NCBI GenBank assembly: GCA_022562055.1
Contig: JADFQA010000017.1
Span: 1 to 63,336 of the forward strand
DNA: 63,336 bases
DNA from: Acidobacteriota bacterium
GTDB taxonomy: Bacteria; Actinomycetota; Acidimicrobiia; Spongiisociales; UBA5794
Direction: 5' to 3'
In this document: one piece after another, positions 33,415 through 41,875 of the stretch
How the letters are laid out: every line of letters starts with the position of its first letter
How positions within the stretch are numbered: the first letter of the stretch is position 1
The notes under the pieces: generated by a model
Told to the model about the DNA's origin: nothing
Seen by the model: only the letters and a program-made list of their open reading frames with translations
The model's database searches: none
Program-made: the position numbers and the translations under genes

Positions 33415-33860
33415 TGCAGGTCATCCTCACGAAGGACGTCTCCGACCTCGGTGGCAAGGGTGAGATTGTGGATGTGAGCAAAGGTTTCGCGCGCAACTTC
33501 CTGCTGCCAAAGAAGTTGGCTGTGCTCGCGACTGATGGCGCCTTGGCTCAAGCCGACGAGATGCGCCGCGCGGCCGAGGAGGCCGAGCGCATCGCCAAAG
33601 CGGCTGCCGAAGTCATTGCGCAAACCCTCGTTGGTCAGCGCATTGTGGTCGCGGCTCGCTCCGGCGATGAAGGCAAGCTGTATGGCTCTATAGCGCCGCA
33701 TGACGTAGCCTTTGCGATCGAGAAGTTCACAGGCGTGACCGTTGATCAGCACGACATCATTATCGAGACGCCTATCAAGGAGATCGGGCTTCACGAGGTC
33801 GGCATCAGGCCGCACTCGGCTGTGGAGTTTCGGGTGACTCTCGACGTCATCCCGGCGTAA
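33414..33860 (+). CDS. rplI: 50S ribosomal protein L9
   Basis: The 148-residue protein shows the L9 N-terminal signature [32 protein letters not shown]-type sequence, a long connecting helix (about 40-75) and the C-terminal RNA-binding domain. It starts within the rpsR stop codon, indicating coupling. Position and length are standard. Confidence 0.97.
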   Translation: MQVILTKDVSDLGGKGEIVDVSKGFARNFLLPKKLAVLATDGALAQADEMRRAAEEAERIAKAAAEVIAQTLVGQRIVVAARSGDEGKLYGSIAPHDVAFAIEKFTGVTVDQHDIIIETPIKEIGLHEVGIRPHSAVEFRVTLDVIPA

Positions 33861-33872
33861 GAGCTTCCATTC

Positions 33873-35228
33873 ATGACTTTTCCGCCGCAAGAGCAAGGCG
33901 GCCGATCCCTACGGAGGCCGCCTCACAGCATCGAGGCAGAAGAGTCTGTGCTGGGTGCCGTGTTGCTCTCGTCGGAGGCGATCAATACAGCACTGGAGAA
34001 GCTTCATTCTGAAGATTTCTACCATCCGTCGCATCAGCTCATATTCGAGGCGATTACGAGTCTGTTTGATGCCAACGAACCGATCGACGCTGTTACTGTC
34101 GCCGAGCAGCTACGGCGCTCCGACTCGCTTGACAAAATCGGTGGCATCGGCTTCCTGACCAAACTGCTCGATTCGGTACCGGTGGCGTCGAGTATCGACT
34201 ACTACGCGGGCATCGTTGAAGAACACGCCCTGCGTCGCCGACTGATGAATGCCGGTGGCCAGGTGGCCGGTTACGCCAACGAAATGGAGTTGCCGCTCAA
34301 CGAGGTTCTCGACCTCGCCGAACAATCCGTGTACGCAGTCTCGGACCGACGTGTCGGGTCGGGTCTTGCACTCATCGACCCGGTGCTTGGTCAGGCGGTC
34401 GAACTCGCCGAACTTCGCCACCAGCAGGGTGGTGACGTCACCGGCATCTCGACCGGGTATTTGGACATCGATAAGAAGCTCGGCGGCTTCAATAAATCAA
34501 ACCTCATTATCCTCGCCGCTCGCCCTGGCATGGGCAAAACTGCGTTGGCCTTGAACATTGCACAGAACGTCGGCACTTCCGGGCTTCCCGTAGCGGTGTT
34601 CTCGTTGGAGATGAGTCGCGAAGAGATTGTTACCCGCATGTTGTGTGCGGCCGGGCGCATCGACTCGCAGAAGCTCCGCACCGGGCAACTAACCGACAAT
34701 GACTTCACGAAACTCTCGAGGGCAGCGAACGAGTTGTACAAAAAGCCGATCTATGTCGACGACTCCCCGGGCTTGACCGTGACCGAGATTCGTGCCAAAG
34801 CGAGGCGACTAGCGCGTCGCCCCGGGCTGTCGCTGATTGTTGTTGACTACATCCAACTCATGCAGGGTTCGGGTGCCGAGAACCGTCAGCAGGAGATCTC
34901 TGAGATCAGCCGCAATCTCAAGAGCCTGGCACGCGAACTTGAAGTACCGGTTCTTGCCCTTTCGCAGCTCAACCGCGCCCTGGAGTCACGCGAGGATCGC
35001 CGCCCCCGTCTTGGGGACCTTCGTGAGTCCGGTGCCATCGAGCAGGATGCGGACATCGTCATGTTTATCTACCGCAACGAGTATTACCACCCGGAGGACA
35101 TGGAGACGAGGGGCACTGCCGAACTCATTATCTCAAAACACCGCCAGGGATCTGTTGGGGTGATCCACATGACGTTTTTCCCCGAGTTCACGTTGTTCGG
35201 AGACCTCGCCCGGGTGCCGGTGCCGTGA
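33873..35228 (+). CDS. dnaB: Replicative DNA helicase
   Basis: The 451-residue protein has the DnaB N-terminal helical domain (about 15-115) and the RecA-like motor with Walker A ARPGMGKTALALN, Walker B LIVVDYIQLMQ, the QLNRALESREDRRPRLGDLRESG motif and an arginine finger region near SKHRQGSVG. It unwinds DNA at the fork as a hexamer. There is no intein, although actinobacterial dnaB genes often carry one. It starts 12 bases after rplI and ends the ribosomal/replication cluster. The 203 bases downstream hold no gene. Confidence 0.97.
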   Translation: MTFPPQEQGGRSLRRPPHSIEAEESVLGAVLLSSEAINTALEKLHSEDFYHPSHQLIFEAITSLFDANEPIDAVTVAEQLRRSDSLDKIGGIGFLTKLLDSVPVASSIDYYAGIVEEHALRRRLMNAGGQVAGYANEMELPLNEVLDLAEQSVYAVSDRRVGSGLALIDPVLGQAVELAELRHQQGGDVTGISTGYLDIDKKLGGFNKSNLIILAARPGMGKTALALNIAQNVGTSGLPVAVFSLEMSREEIVTRMLCAAGRIDSQKLRTGQLTDNDFTKLSRAANELYKKPIYVDDSPGLTVTEIRAKARRLARRPGLSLIVVDYIQLMQGSGAENRQQEISEISRNLKSLARELEVPVLALSQLNRALESREDRRPRLGDLRESGAIEQDADIVMFIYRNEYYHPEDMETRGTAELIISKHRQGSVGVIHMTFFPEFTLFGDLARVPVP

Positions 35229-35431
35229 TCCCCACCGCCTTGCTTCGAGGATTCACCCTGTTTTGCAACTGGCGGTCAGAGCCGTATGTCGTGTAGTTCT
35301 CGGGACGACAACATCTGGCGAGCCGCCGTCCGTTTACTTCCGCTTGGGCAGCCTGCACCGGCGAGTACTGTCTCTGACCAGTGCGTTCGCTACGATACGT
35401 TCATAGATCCTCTATAACGATGGCACCGCGA

Positions 35432-36289
35432 TCACGCTGCGGTCATCTCCTCGCTAATCGTCCATAACTTCTTTGCGTTGGCCTCATTGGTGGCGGCACT
35501 GTTGGGGCTCTTCTCTTTGTTGTTGAAGAAGTATTTCCCGGTCACACCCTCAACGTTTGGTGATGTCGCGAGATAGATGGAGGTCTGGGCCCCTTTGGCC
35601 GGGGTGCGCATCATTGGGGCGATGGCTTTGATCATCGTCCGCATGAGGCCGGGATTGTTGCGACCGAAGTTGCTCGCTACCGCCCCTGGGTGAGCCGCGT
35701 TGGCGGTAACCCCGGTGCCTTCGAGACGTCTGGCCAACTCACGAGTGAACAAGATGTTGGCGAGTTTTGACTTACCGTACACTCGCATGCCGCCGTACCT
35801 CTTGGTTGAGTTAATGTCGTCGAAGTCGATGTTGGCCATTTTGTGGGCAACCGATGACACTGTGATGATGCGGCTCGGAGCGCTCTCCTTCAGGCGGTCG
35901 AGCAACAGTTCGGTCAGCAGAAATGGGCCGAGATGGTTGATTGCGAACGTCGCTTCGATGCCGTCTTCGGTTTCTTCGCGTTTGTTGAGGGTTACGCCGG
36001 CGTTGTTGATAAGTACATGAAGCGGTCGCGATAGTGCGAGAAACTCGGCAGCGACGCTTCTGACCTGTTGCTGTGACCCAAGGTCGGCAAGGAGCAGGTC
36101 GGTCGTCCCGTCCCCCTGCTTCGCGATATCTGCCATGGCGGCCTCCCCGCGACCTCGGTCGCGGCATAGGAGCACCACGTCTGCACCCATCTCGGCGAGC
36201 GCCAATGCGGTTTCCTTGCCGATTCCGCTGTTGGCTCCAGTGACCATGCATGTCTTGCCGCTCATGTCGACGTGTTGATTGCTGCTCAT
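35432..36289 (-). CDS. Short-chain dehydrogenase (retinol dehydrogenase-like)
   Basis: The 285-residue SDR has the NAD(P) motif TGANSGIGKE (17-26), NNAG in LINNAGVTL, catalytic Ser in TVSSVAH and YGKSK with Tyr171 and Lys175. The form with HPGAVASNFGRNN resembles the RDH/WWOX-like classical SDRs that reduce lipophilic aldehydes and ketones. ATG 36289 is chosen; the frame to 36406 overlaps the upstream VOC gene. With that gene, 88 bases upstream, it forms a likely minus-strand operon. Confidence 0.9.
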   Translation of the reverse strand: MSSNQHVDMSGKTCMVTGANSGIGKETALALAEMGADVVLLCRDRGRGEAAMADIAKQGDGTTDLLLADLGSQQQVRSVAAEFLALSRPLHVLINNAGVTLNKREETEDGIEATFAINHLGPFLLTELLLDRLKESAPSRIITVSSVAHKMANIDFDDINSTKRYGGMRVYGKSKLANILFTRELARRLEGTGVTANAAHPGAVASNFGRNNPGLMRTMIKAIAPMMRTPAKGAQTSIYLATSPNVEGVTGKYFFNNKEKSPNSAATNEANAKKLWTISEEMTAA

Positions 36290-36377
36290 GTGTCGGTACT
36301 CCAGCCTTGCGGTTCTGGCGGACGGTATCCGCATGGGTGTTCTCAGAGTTTGGCGGTTGTCTTGGCCGAACGTGGGC

Positions 36378-36794
36378 TCAGTTGAGCGCTCCGGTCGCCT
36401 GACCAACTTCGATGATATGACCGTCTGGGTCGCGAATGTAACAGCGGATCTCGGGGCCTCTGTCGATCGGCGGCGTCAGGAACTCGGCGCCCTTGGCGCT
36501 CCACTCCCTGTAGATGTGCTGAATGTCTGCAACTCTGATGTTGAGGAACGCGCTGACTCGGTTTGGATCTTTCGGAGTTTCGAGAGTCACTTCTGGTTTG
36601 TCGTCGGTTGGTCCACCACCGACATTTGCAATGATCCACCCATTCGCCAATTTCATGATCAGCGGGTCTTCGAGCACCGCTTTCGCCCCTAGCACCCCTA
36701 CGTAGAATTGTTTGGTCCGCTCTAGATCTTCACAGACGATGAAATGCGTCAGCAGTATGCCTTCGCTTGGTGCGGGAAAATCGGAGTCTGTCAT
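36378..36794 (-). CDS. VOC-family glyoxalase/dioxygenase-like protein
   Basis: The 138-residue protein is a complete two-module VOC domain: LTHFIVCEDLERTKQFYVGVLGA, GWIIANVGGG, FLNIRVADIQHIYREWSAKGAEFL and CYIRDPDGHIIEVGQ. The His and Glu positions expected for a metal site are present in both halves. Members act on glyoxals, aromatic diols or bind antibiotics; context gives only a neighbouring SDR. Confidence 0.87.
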   Translation of the reverse strand: MTDSDFPAPSEGILLTHFIVCEDLERTKQFYVGVLGAKAVLEDPLIMKLANGWIIANVGGGPTDDKPEVTLETPKDPNRVSAFLNIRVADIQHIYREWSAKGAEFLTPPIDRGPEIRCYIRDPDGHIIEVGQATGALN

Positions 36795-36940
36795 GGCACT
36801 ATTCCTTGCTGTAGCTGCCGAACCCGTGCGTGCACAACCTGGCTCTCAATCAACCATAGTTGGACGTATGTTGCCCGATGACGCGATGCGGCCACGCTTG
36901 GGGACCATCCAGTGTCGTCTGTTCGCCAGTTAATGGCGCC

Positions 36941-37459
36941 CTAACGGACCGCTTGTGCGAGTAGACCGGCGGCGAGCAGGTAGATCGCCCCGATGCCTGT
37001 TTGTAACACGATGGTTCGTCGAGCGTTGAGGTGCGCCGAAATTTTCGACGCCGCGAGCGTGTAGATCGTGTAGTTCGTCAATGCGATCGGCACTCCGATG
37101 GCGCCGAGGATTGCAAACTGAACAGCGGCTGGGCCATCGGATGTGACGAACTGCGGGAGCACGGCCGCGTATTGAAGGATCGCTTTAGGGTTTGACAGCG
37201 ATACGATCATTGCACGCCGTGCGATCTCGTCGCGGGTTGGTGCGGTCTTAATGTCACTGACGAAGCTTCCCGGCGACCCAATCTGTCTCACTCCGAGCAA
37301 CGCAAGATACGCAACGCCCAGCCACTTCAGCGTCGAGAACGCAGTGGGTGAATTCGCGAAGATCGTCCCAGCACCGGTTGCCGCCACACTCATGTGCACC
37401 ACTGACGCCAGCGCGATCCCCATCGGCGCAAAGACGGCACCGCTACTACCGCATTTCAT
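36941..37459 (-). pseudogene. LysE-family exporter lacking its first helix
   Basis: The frame encodes a LysE/RhtB amino-acid exporter from the second helix onward: FAPMGIALASVVHM, FSTLKWLGVAYLALLGVRQI, the SLSNPKAILQYAAVLPQF motif and two final helices. The N-terminal 33-35 residues, including the invariant TPGP helix, are absent; the frame upstream is instead antisense to an ArsR-like gene fragment. ATG 37459 gives MKCGSSG, which has no membrane-insertion role. A deletion at about 37435 explains both truncated genes. Confidence 0.75.
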
Positions 37460-37922
37460 CTCCCGAAGTGGCTCGGTTGCTGGAAGATATGGACTCGATC
37501 ACGTTGCCCACGATCGCAGCGCCGAAGCGGCCGAACCCCGGATCTGAACTCTCTTTCGCCCGCTGTTGTTACGACCACCTGGCTGGGCGTCTGGGCGTTC
37601 AACTTTACGAGTCGCTCGTACGGCAGGGCGTCATCGACGTTTCGAGTGGCGGTGCGTTCCTAACAACCGCCGGAGCGAGCCGGTTCGAGCTGCTTGGTAT
37701 CGATGTTTCGGATTTGGAGCGCGCGCAGCGAGTTCTCGTCCGACCTTATCTTGACTGGCCTCAAAGAAAACATCACTTGGGGGAGCGCTCGGTGCTGCAC
37801 TGTTGAGTCACATGATTCGCAATGGGTGGCTGACAAGGCGCGTCAATCGACGGGTACTGCGGCTTACACGGATTGGACGGGACGAAATGGAACGCCACTT
37901 TGCGCTCGTTCCGAGCACCTAG
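37435..37922 (+). pseudogene. ArsR-family regulator remnant, 5'-truncated and frameshifted
   Basis: Homology begins abruptly at RRHRYYRISSPEVARLLE, the end of an ArsR winged helix, and continues with LSFARCCYDHLAGRLGVQLYESLV and RPYLDWPQRKHHLG, the extension typical of this ArsR subgroup. At a G5 run (37779-37783) the frame breaks; adding one G restores GALGAALLSHMIRNGWL and RVLRLTRIGRDEMERH to a stop at 37922. The DNA-binding half (about 75-80 residues) is missing, its place taken by the LysE remnant on the other strand. Confidence 0.75.
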
Positions 37923-38033
37923 AAGCGACAGAGGCTGAGTCGCAGCACGACCGATGGGATCTCGGCCGTACACGAAGCCAGACCCTGATCCACTAAGCGG
38001 CGAGCCCGCCGCGACGCTGGAATCAACCGACAA

Positions 38034-38069
38034 ACACAAGAACGCCCCCGCACGGTGCCGTTCTTGTGT
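38034..38069. terminator. Perfect 11-bp hairpin in the 37923-38492 gap
   Basis: ACACAAGAACG (38034-38044) pairs exactly with CGTTCTTGTGT (38059-38069) around a C/G-rich loop that can pair again (GCAC/GTGC). It resembles actinobacterial hairpin terminators and would end the ArsR-side transcript. The remaining 420 bases up to the next gene contain a GGTGG/CCACC dyad near 38133-38165 but no gene I can support. Confidence 0.6.
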
Positions 38070-38444
38070 CTGTCCTTAGGGGGCGCTCGTGAGGAGAGAG
38101 TAACCGGAGAGAAGGGGGACTCCTCCGATTGCTTTAGTGTTCCGGTGGAGTGTGTGTGGAGGAACCGCCACCCTAAGTTGTCATCTCTATCATCGGCAAT
38201 CAAATAGCCAACTCCTGAGCATTATTGACCCAACGCGCGTTGTGACTAGTCAATTGCACCCAGATTCTGGGATGTGGGTGCACCTACAGGACCGGCGACA
38301 CGCCGTGTTTGTTGTGCGAACCGCAAACCAAAATAGCCGCGTGTGCAAGCGGTGAAGACGACCGTGCGACCACCTGGGCAACTGCTTGAAGCGTTCCGAG
38401 TCGCCAATCCGACAGCAGCGCCTCCGACTTCATTGTCCGATGGC

Positions 38445-38464
38445 GAGTCGGTTTGGACCGACTC
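38445..38464 (-). terminator. 8-bp hairpin after the lipoprotein gene
   Basis: GAGTCGGT-TTGG-ACCGACTC is a perfect stem 28 bases beyond the stop of the minus-strand lipoprotein gene. No U-run follows on that strand. Confidence 0.5.
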
Positions 38465-38492
38465 TGGGAGGATCGATTCCGTGAGGGTTCGT

Positions 38493-39788
38493 CTAGTCGG
38501 TGGACTCGAATCCAATCAGCTCCGAGGGGAGAGGCTCCTCGTCGATAGTGCCTCCAGTGTCGTCGCCGAGTGCGTCGACGCGGACCCGTTCGCTTCGTAG
38601 GAGGGCGGAGCCCAAGACGGCGAACGACACCTTGTCTGGTGCAACCGACGCACGTGATGCAAAGGCGAGCACGAGGTCGTTGGGGACCGCGAAATAGATG
38701 CCCTTGCTCGAGTCCCAGAGCGATGCAGGAACTTCAGCAATCACGACTGGTTCGTTGTCACCAACACCGAAGCGGAAGAGGAAGAGCCGGATGTTCGACT
38801 CGGGTTGGAGCAACGCAACCCACGAGGGTCCGCCCAATGTGGATATCGCTGCACCCGTCCACCCGGCGTCTGTATGGACGCCGATCGCGACGTTGTCTAG
38901 TCCACCGCCGCCGATAATCTCGACAAGGACGGAGCGCCGTTCGAGCTGGTCGCGGATTTCCTGTGGCGCTTCCTCGACATCGCGGTCATTGATGGCGAGG
39001 GCCTCGTACGCCTGGACTGCCGTCAAAGGGCGCTCTACGAGCACGTCGATAAGTTCCAGAGCGGGAACCACCGTGTTCGCTGAGAGGGCAGCCTCGCGGA
39101 TGCGCAGCTCGCGCGCTAATTCGCCAAGCAATTCGGCCATTGTGCCTTGCCACGAACGTGACAACACCGCGAGGTCCGCGGAGTGCTGTTCAGTACCCGG
39201 ACCGACGAATGAGCCCTGGGCTCGGGTTTCGACCACCCCCATAAGCGAATAGGGACTGACATTGCTCAGGTCGTCATAGGTATCCGTGTCTCCCTGGAAC
39301 CCGAGGATCAGGACAACCGGGTCCACGATCGAATCAACCACCGTGGCCGCGTCGGTCCCACGACCCCACAGACGGTTGAGACTTGGCCAGATCATAATTG
39401 TGTCCGATGGGGCCTCAATGTCGGGCCGCGTGTTGTCCACGTAGGCAACCTCTATAACGGTTGCTTCGAGAGCGATGAGGCTGCCCTGTTGGTCCGTGAG
39501 ACGAAGGTCTTTGACTTGAACGACGATGGCGGGCGGAGAAATACGTGCCAGGGACCCCGAACGAGGCTCAGAGTTGAACTGATTCGCTGCACTCTTTGGG
39601 GTTGTTGGATCTCCCTCCGCGGTGTCGGACTCGTCCACTTCGGTGCCGGTCGTGGTTGTCGCCCCGACTTCCGCTGTCGTTGTCGACGTGAAACCGGTAG
39701 GTGTCGTGGAACACGCCGCACCCACGATCGCTAACACGATGATGGCGATGGAAGTGCGGGGCCGGAAGCGCAATGCATTAGCAACCAT
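38493..39788 (-). CDS. Large lipoprotein of unknown function
   Basis: The 431-residue protein has a lipoprotein signal (SIAIIVLAIVGAAC), a Thr-rich linker of about 50 residues and a roughly 350-residue soluble domain. No catalytic motif stands out; IVVQVKDLRLTDQQGSLIALEATVIEVAYV looks like an OB- or Ig-type strand set. ATG 39788 is used, with TTG 39794 as an alternative; neither has a good ribosome binding site. It diverges from the DMT transporter gene. I do not recognise a family. Confidence 0.7.
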   Translation of the reverse strand: MVANALRFRPRTSIAIIVLAIVGAACSTTPTGFTSTTTAEVGATTTTGTEVDESDTAEGDPTTPKSAANQFNSEPRSGSLARISPPAIVVQVKDLRLTDQQGSLIALEATVIEVAYVDNTRPDIEAPSDTIMIWPSLNRLWGRGTDAATVVDSIVDPVVLILGFQGDTDTYDDLSNVSPYSLMGVVETRAQGSFVGPGTEQHSADLAVLSRSWQGTMAELLGELARELRIREAALSANTVVPALELIDVLVERPLTAVQAYEALAINDRDVEEAPQEIRDQLERRSVLVEIIGGGGLDNVAIGVHTDAGWTGAAISTLGGPSWVALLQPESNIRLFLFRFGVGDNEPVVIAEVPASLWDSSKGIYFAVPNDLVLAFASRASVAPDKVSFAVLGSALLRSERVRVDALGDDTGGTIDEEPLPSELIGFESTD

Positions 39789-39894
39789 GATCAATTCTAT
39801 GACGTTTTCTCCCGTGAGCGAGAGAATGTGACGTGGTACTGAGTGATGCCGCTGTCATATTTTCGGACGAGAGCAAGCGGTTTAAGCTCGCACG

Positions 39895-40758
39895 ATGCTG
39901 CGACGCTTTCCGCCTGTTCTTGTGATCGCTGGGGTCGCTCTTGTGTGGGGTGCTATTCCACTCATAGTTCGCGAGGAGATCCCGGCTACGCAGCTTGTCG
40001 CTACCCGAGTGCTGTTCGGCGGGATCGCGATGTTTGCGATCCTGGCTGCCAAGGGCGATGTATCTATTGCCAGGGAACAGGTTCCGCGCGTCATCTTGCT
40101 TGGGTTCATTCTCACTGCGCACTGGTTGACGGTTTTTGCGGCGATCAAGACAACGTCGGTAGCTGTGGCGCTGGCGGTCGTTTATCTCGGACCGATGATG
40201 GCGTCATTGCTTGCACCCCGATTCCTCGGTGAACGATTCAATGCTAAGGCGGCGCTCGGACTCGTCCCTGCGGTTGTCGGCACGATGCTCGTGCTGTCGC
40301 CGGGCTCGGGCGCCACGGCGCAGGGCATAGCGCTGGCTGCCGTGTCGGCAGCGTTCGTGACGGCCCTCATGCTCGTTGGTAAACTGGCCGCTGCTGCGAT
40401 CGGAGGAATGAAGCTAGCAGCATACGAGATGGCTGTAGCCACCGCGCTGTTGTTTCCATGGAGCGTTGCGGCAGCGCGAGAGTCCGCCCATCTGTGGAAG
40501 CAACTTCTCGTGTTGGGGGTACTTCTCACGGGCTTCGCGCTTGCGATCTATTGGACGACGATGGCGAGATTGCCCATGTCTACGACGGTGGTCCTCATGT
40601 ATCTTGAACCGGCGTCGGCCGCAGTGTTGGCCATGGTTGTACTCGGCGAAGCTACATCGGCATATTCATGGGTCGGCATTGGGCTTGTCATTCTTGGCGG
40701 GGTGACTGTCGCTCTATGGAGTGACGACTCGACCGTTGAGGCGTCGCTAGCCGGATAA
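39895..40758 (+). CDS. EamA-family (DMT) transporter
   Basis: The 287-residue protein has ten predicted helices arranged as two EamA repeats: VLVIAGVALVWGAIPLIVREEIPA opens the first, and after the mid-loop GMKLAAYEMAVATALLFPW the second closes with LMYLEPASAAVLAMVVLGEA, the EamA hallmark. Such proteins export amino acids or other metabolites. It ends ten bases before the start of the orphan ATPase gene, so the two may be co-transcribed. Confidence 0.9.
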   Translation: MLRRFPPVLVIAGVALVWGAIPLIVREEIPATQLVATRVLFGGIAMFAILAAKGDVSIAREQVPRVILLGFILTAHWLTVFAAIKTTSVAVALAVVYLGPMMASLLAPRFLGERFNAKAALGLVPAVVGTMLVLSPGSGATAQGIALAAVSAAFVTALMLVGKLAAAAIGGMKLAAYEMAVATALLFPWSVAAARESAHLWKQLLVLGVLLTGFALAIYWTTMARLPMSTTVVLMYLEPASAAVLAMVVLGEATSAYSWVGIGLVILGGVTVALWSDDSTVEASLAG

Positions 40759-40768
40759 TGTGGGCCTT

Positions 40769-41875
40769 ATGACAGATGCTGCGCCGGTGGTTTTTCGGGC
40801 AACAGATCTTCGTGTGTCTCTGTATGACGCGGACGATGTTCCACGCAAGAGGCCCCGGCCCCACGGTGCACAGGACGACGTGTTGTCACCGCCGTGGCGT
40901 TCAGCGATTCGCGGTGTGTCGTTCGAGGTTCGACGCGGCGAAGTGCTCAGCATTGTTGGGGAGTCTGCATCTGGAAAGACTCTCTCGATGTATGCGGCTC
41001 TCAGGTTGTTGGGACCGGGTGCGCAAGCAACCGGTGGGGAGGTTGAATTGTTTGGGCAGTCCTTCCCGGTGCGCGTGGACAACAATTCGATCGGATCCCC
41101 CGGTCGCCACCGGCGGGGCCGTGTTGTCGATCCTGACGATGAATGGCGTCGTCTTCTCGGGTCTCGGGTCGGGATCCTGTTCCAAGATCCGATAGGCGCC
41201 TGGACTCCGCAGCTCACCATCGGGGAACAGGCCGGAGAGGCGCTGGACGAACACTTCTCCCTCACAACCGAGGAGATCGAGCGCCGTGTTCGCGACGCTC
41301 TTGGATCGGTGAACTTGCCGAAGCGTGGTTTTGGTGCATTCTCGTTCCTGCTCAGCAGGGGTCAAGCTCAGCGAGCCATGCTTGCGGCGGCCATTGTGAA
41401 GGCGCCCGACCTCTTGATAGCTGATGAGCCGCTGGCCGGACTCGACCCAAACTCGGCCGCATCTATCCTTGCGCTGCTTCGCGACATGCAAGAAGCGCGT
41501 GGCATGGCGATGATCTTTATCACGCACGACCTAGCGAGAGCCGCCAGTTTCTCGGACCGCATTGCTGTGATGTATGCGGGCCGTATTGTTGAGACCGGCC
41601 TTGTTGAGGACGTAATTCGGCGCCCTAGACACCCCTACACGGAAGGTCTTATCGGTGCGCTTCCGATGGTGGGGCAGGATCGGTTGCGCCCTATCCGCGG
41701 TGCCCCCCCGAGGCTGCTGGAGTCGTTTGCCGGTTGCAGCTTTGCGAGTCGCTGCGACTTTGTCTCGAATAGGTGTGCTGATGTTCCTCCGCTCGTCCAC
41801 AGTGCGGGCGACTCCGCTGACGCCTGCTGGCGCTCGGGTGAGCTCAGCCTTCAGGGACTTTCGTCGGCACGCTGA
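40769..41875 (+). CDS. Orphan oligopeptide-type ABC ATPase
   Basis: The 368-residue ATPase is of DppD/OppD type: Walker A GESASGKTLS, Walker B LLIADEPLAGLDP, H-loop FITHDLARAASF and a C-terminal oligopeptide-transporter extension with Cys residues (CSFASRCDFVSNRC). The signature reads LSRGQAQR instead of LSGGQ, a change at the ATP-contact glycine. An insertion of about 25 residues follows the first strand and another sits near HRRGRVVDPDDEW. There are no permease or binding-protein genes around it. Its last 32 bases overlap the histidine kinase gene tail to tail. Confidence 0.85.
   Translation: MTDAAPVVFRATDLRVSLYDADDVPRKRPRPHGAQDDVLSPPWRSAIRGVSFEVRRGEVLSIVGESASGKTLSMYAALRLLGPGAQATGGEVELFGQSFPVRVDNNSIGSPGRHRRGRVVDPDDEWRRLLGSRVGILFQDPIGAWTPQLTIGEQAGEALDEHFSLTTEEIERRVRDALGSVNLPKRGFGAFSFLLSRGQAQRAMLAAAIVKAPDLLIADEPLAGLDPNSAASILALLRDMQEARGMAMIFITHDLARAASFSDRIAVMYAGRIVETGLVEDVIRRPRHPYTEGLIGALPMVGQDRLRPIRGAPPRLLESFAGCSFASRCDFVSNRCADVPPLVHSAGDSADACWRSGELSLQGLSSAR

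Noticed and set aside
38070-38492. Possible riboswitch-like GGAGAG repeats and a small plus-strand frame.
   Set aside because: I could not match any known riboswitch core, and the frame is antisense to the end of the lipoprotein gene.
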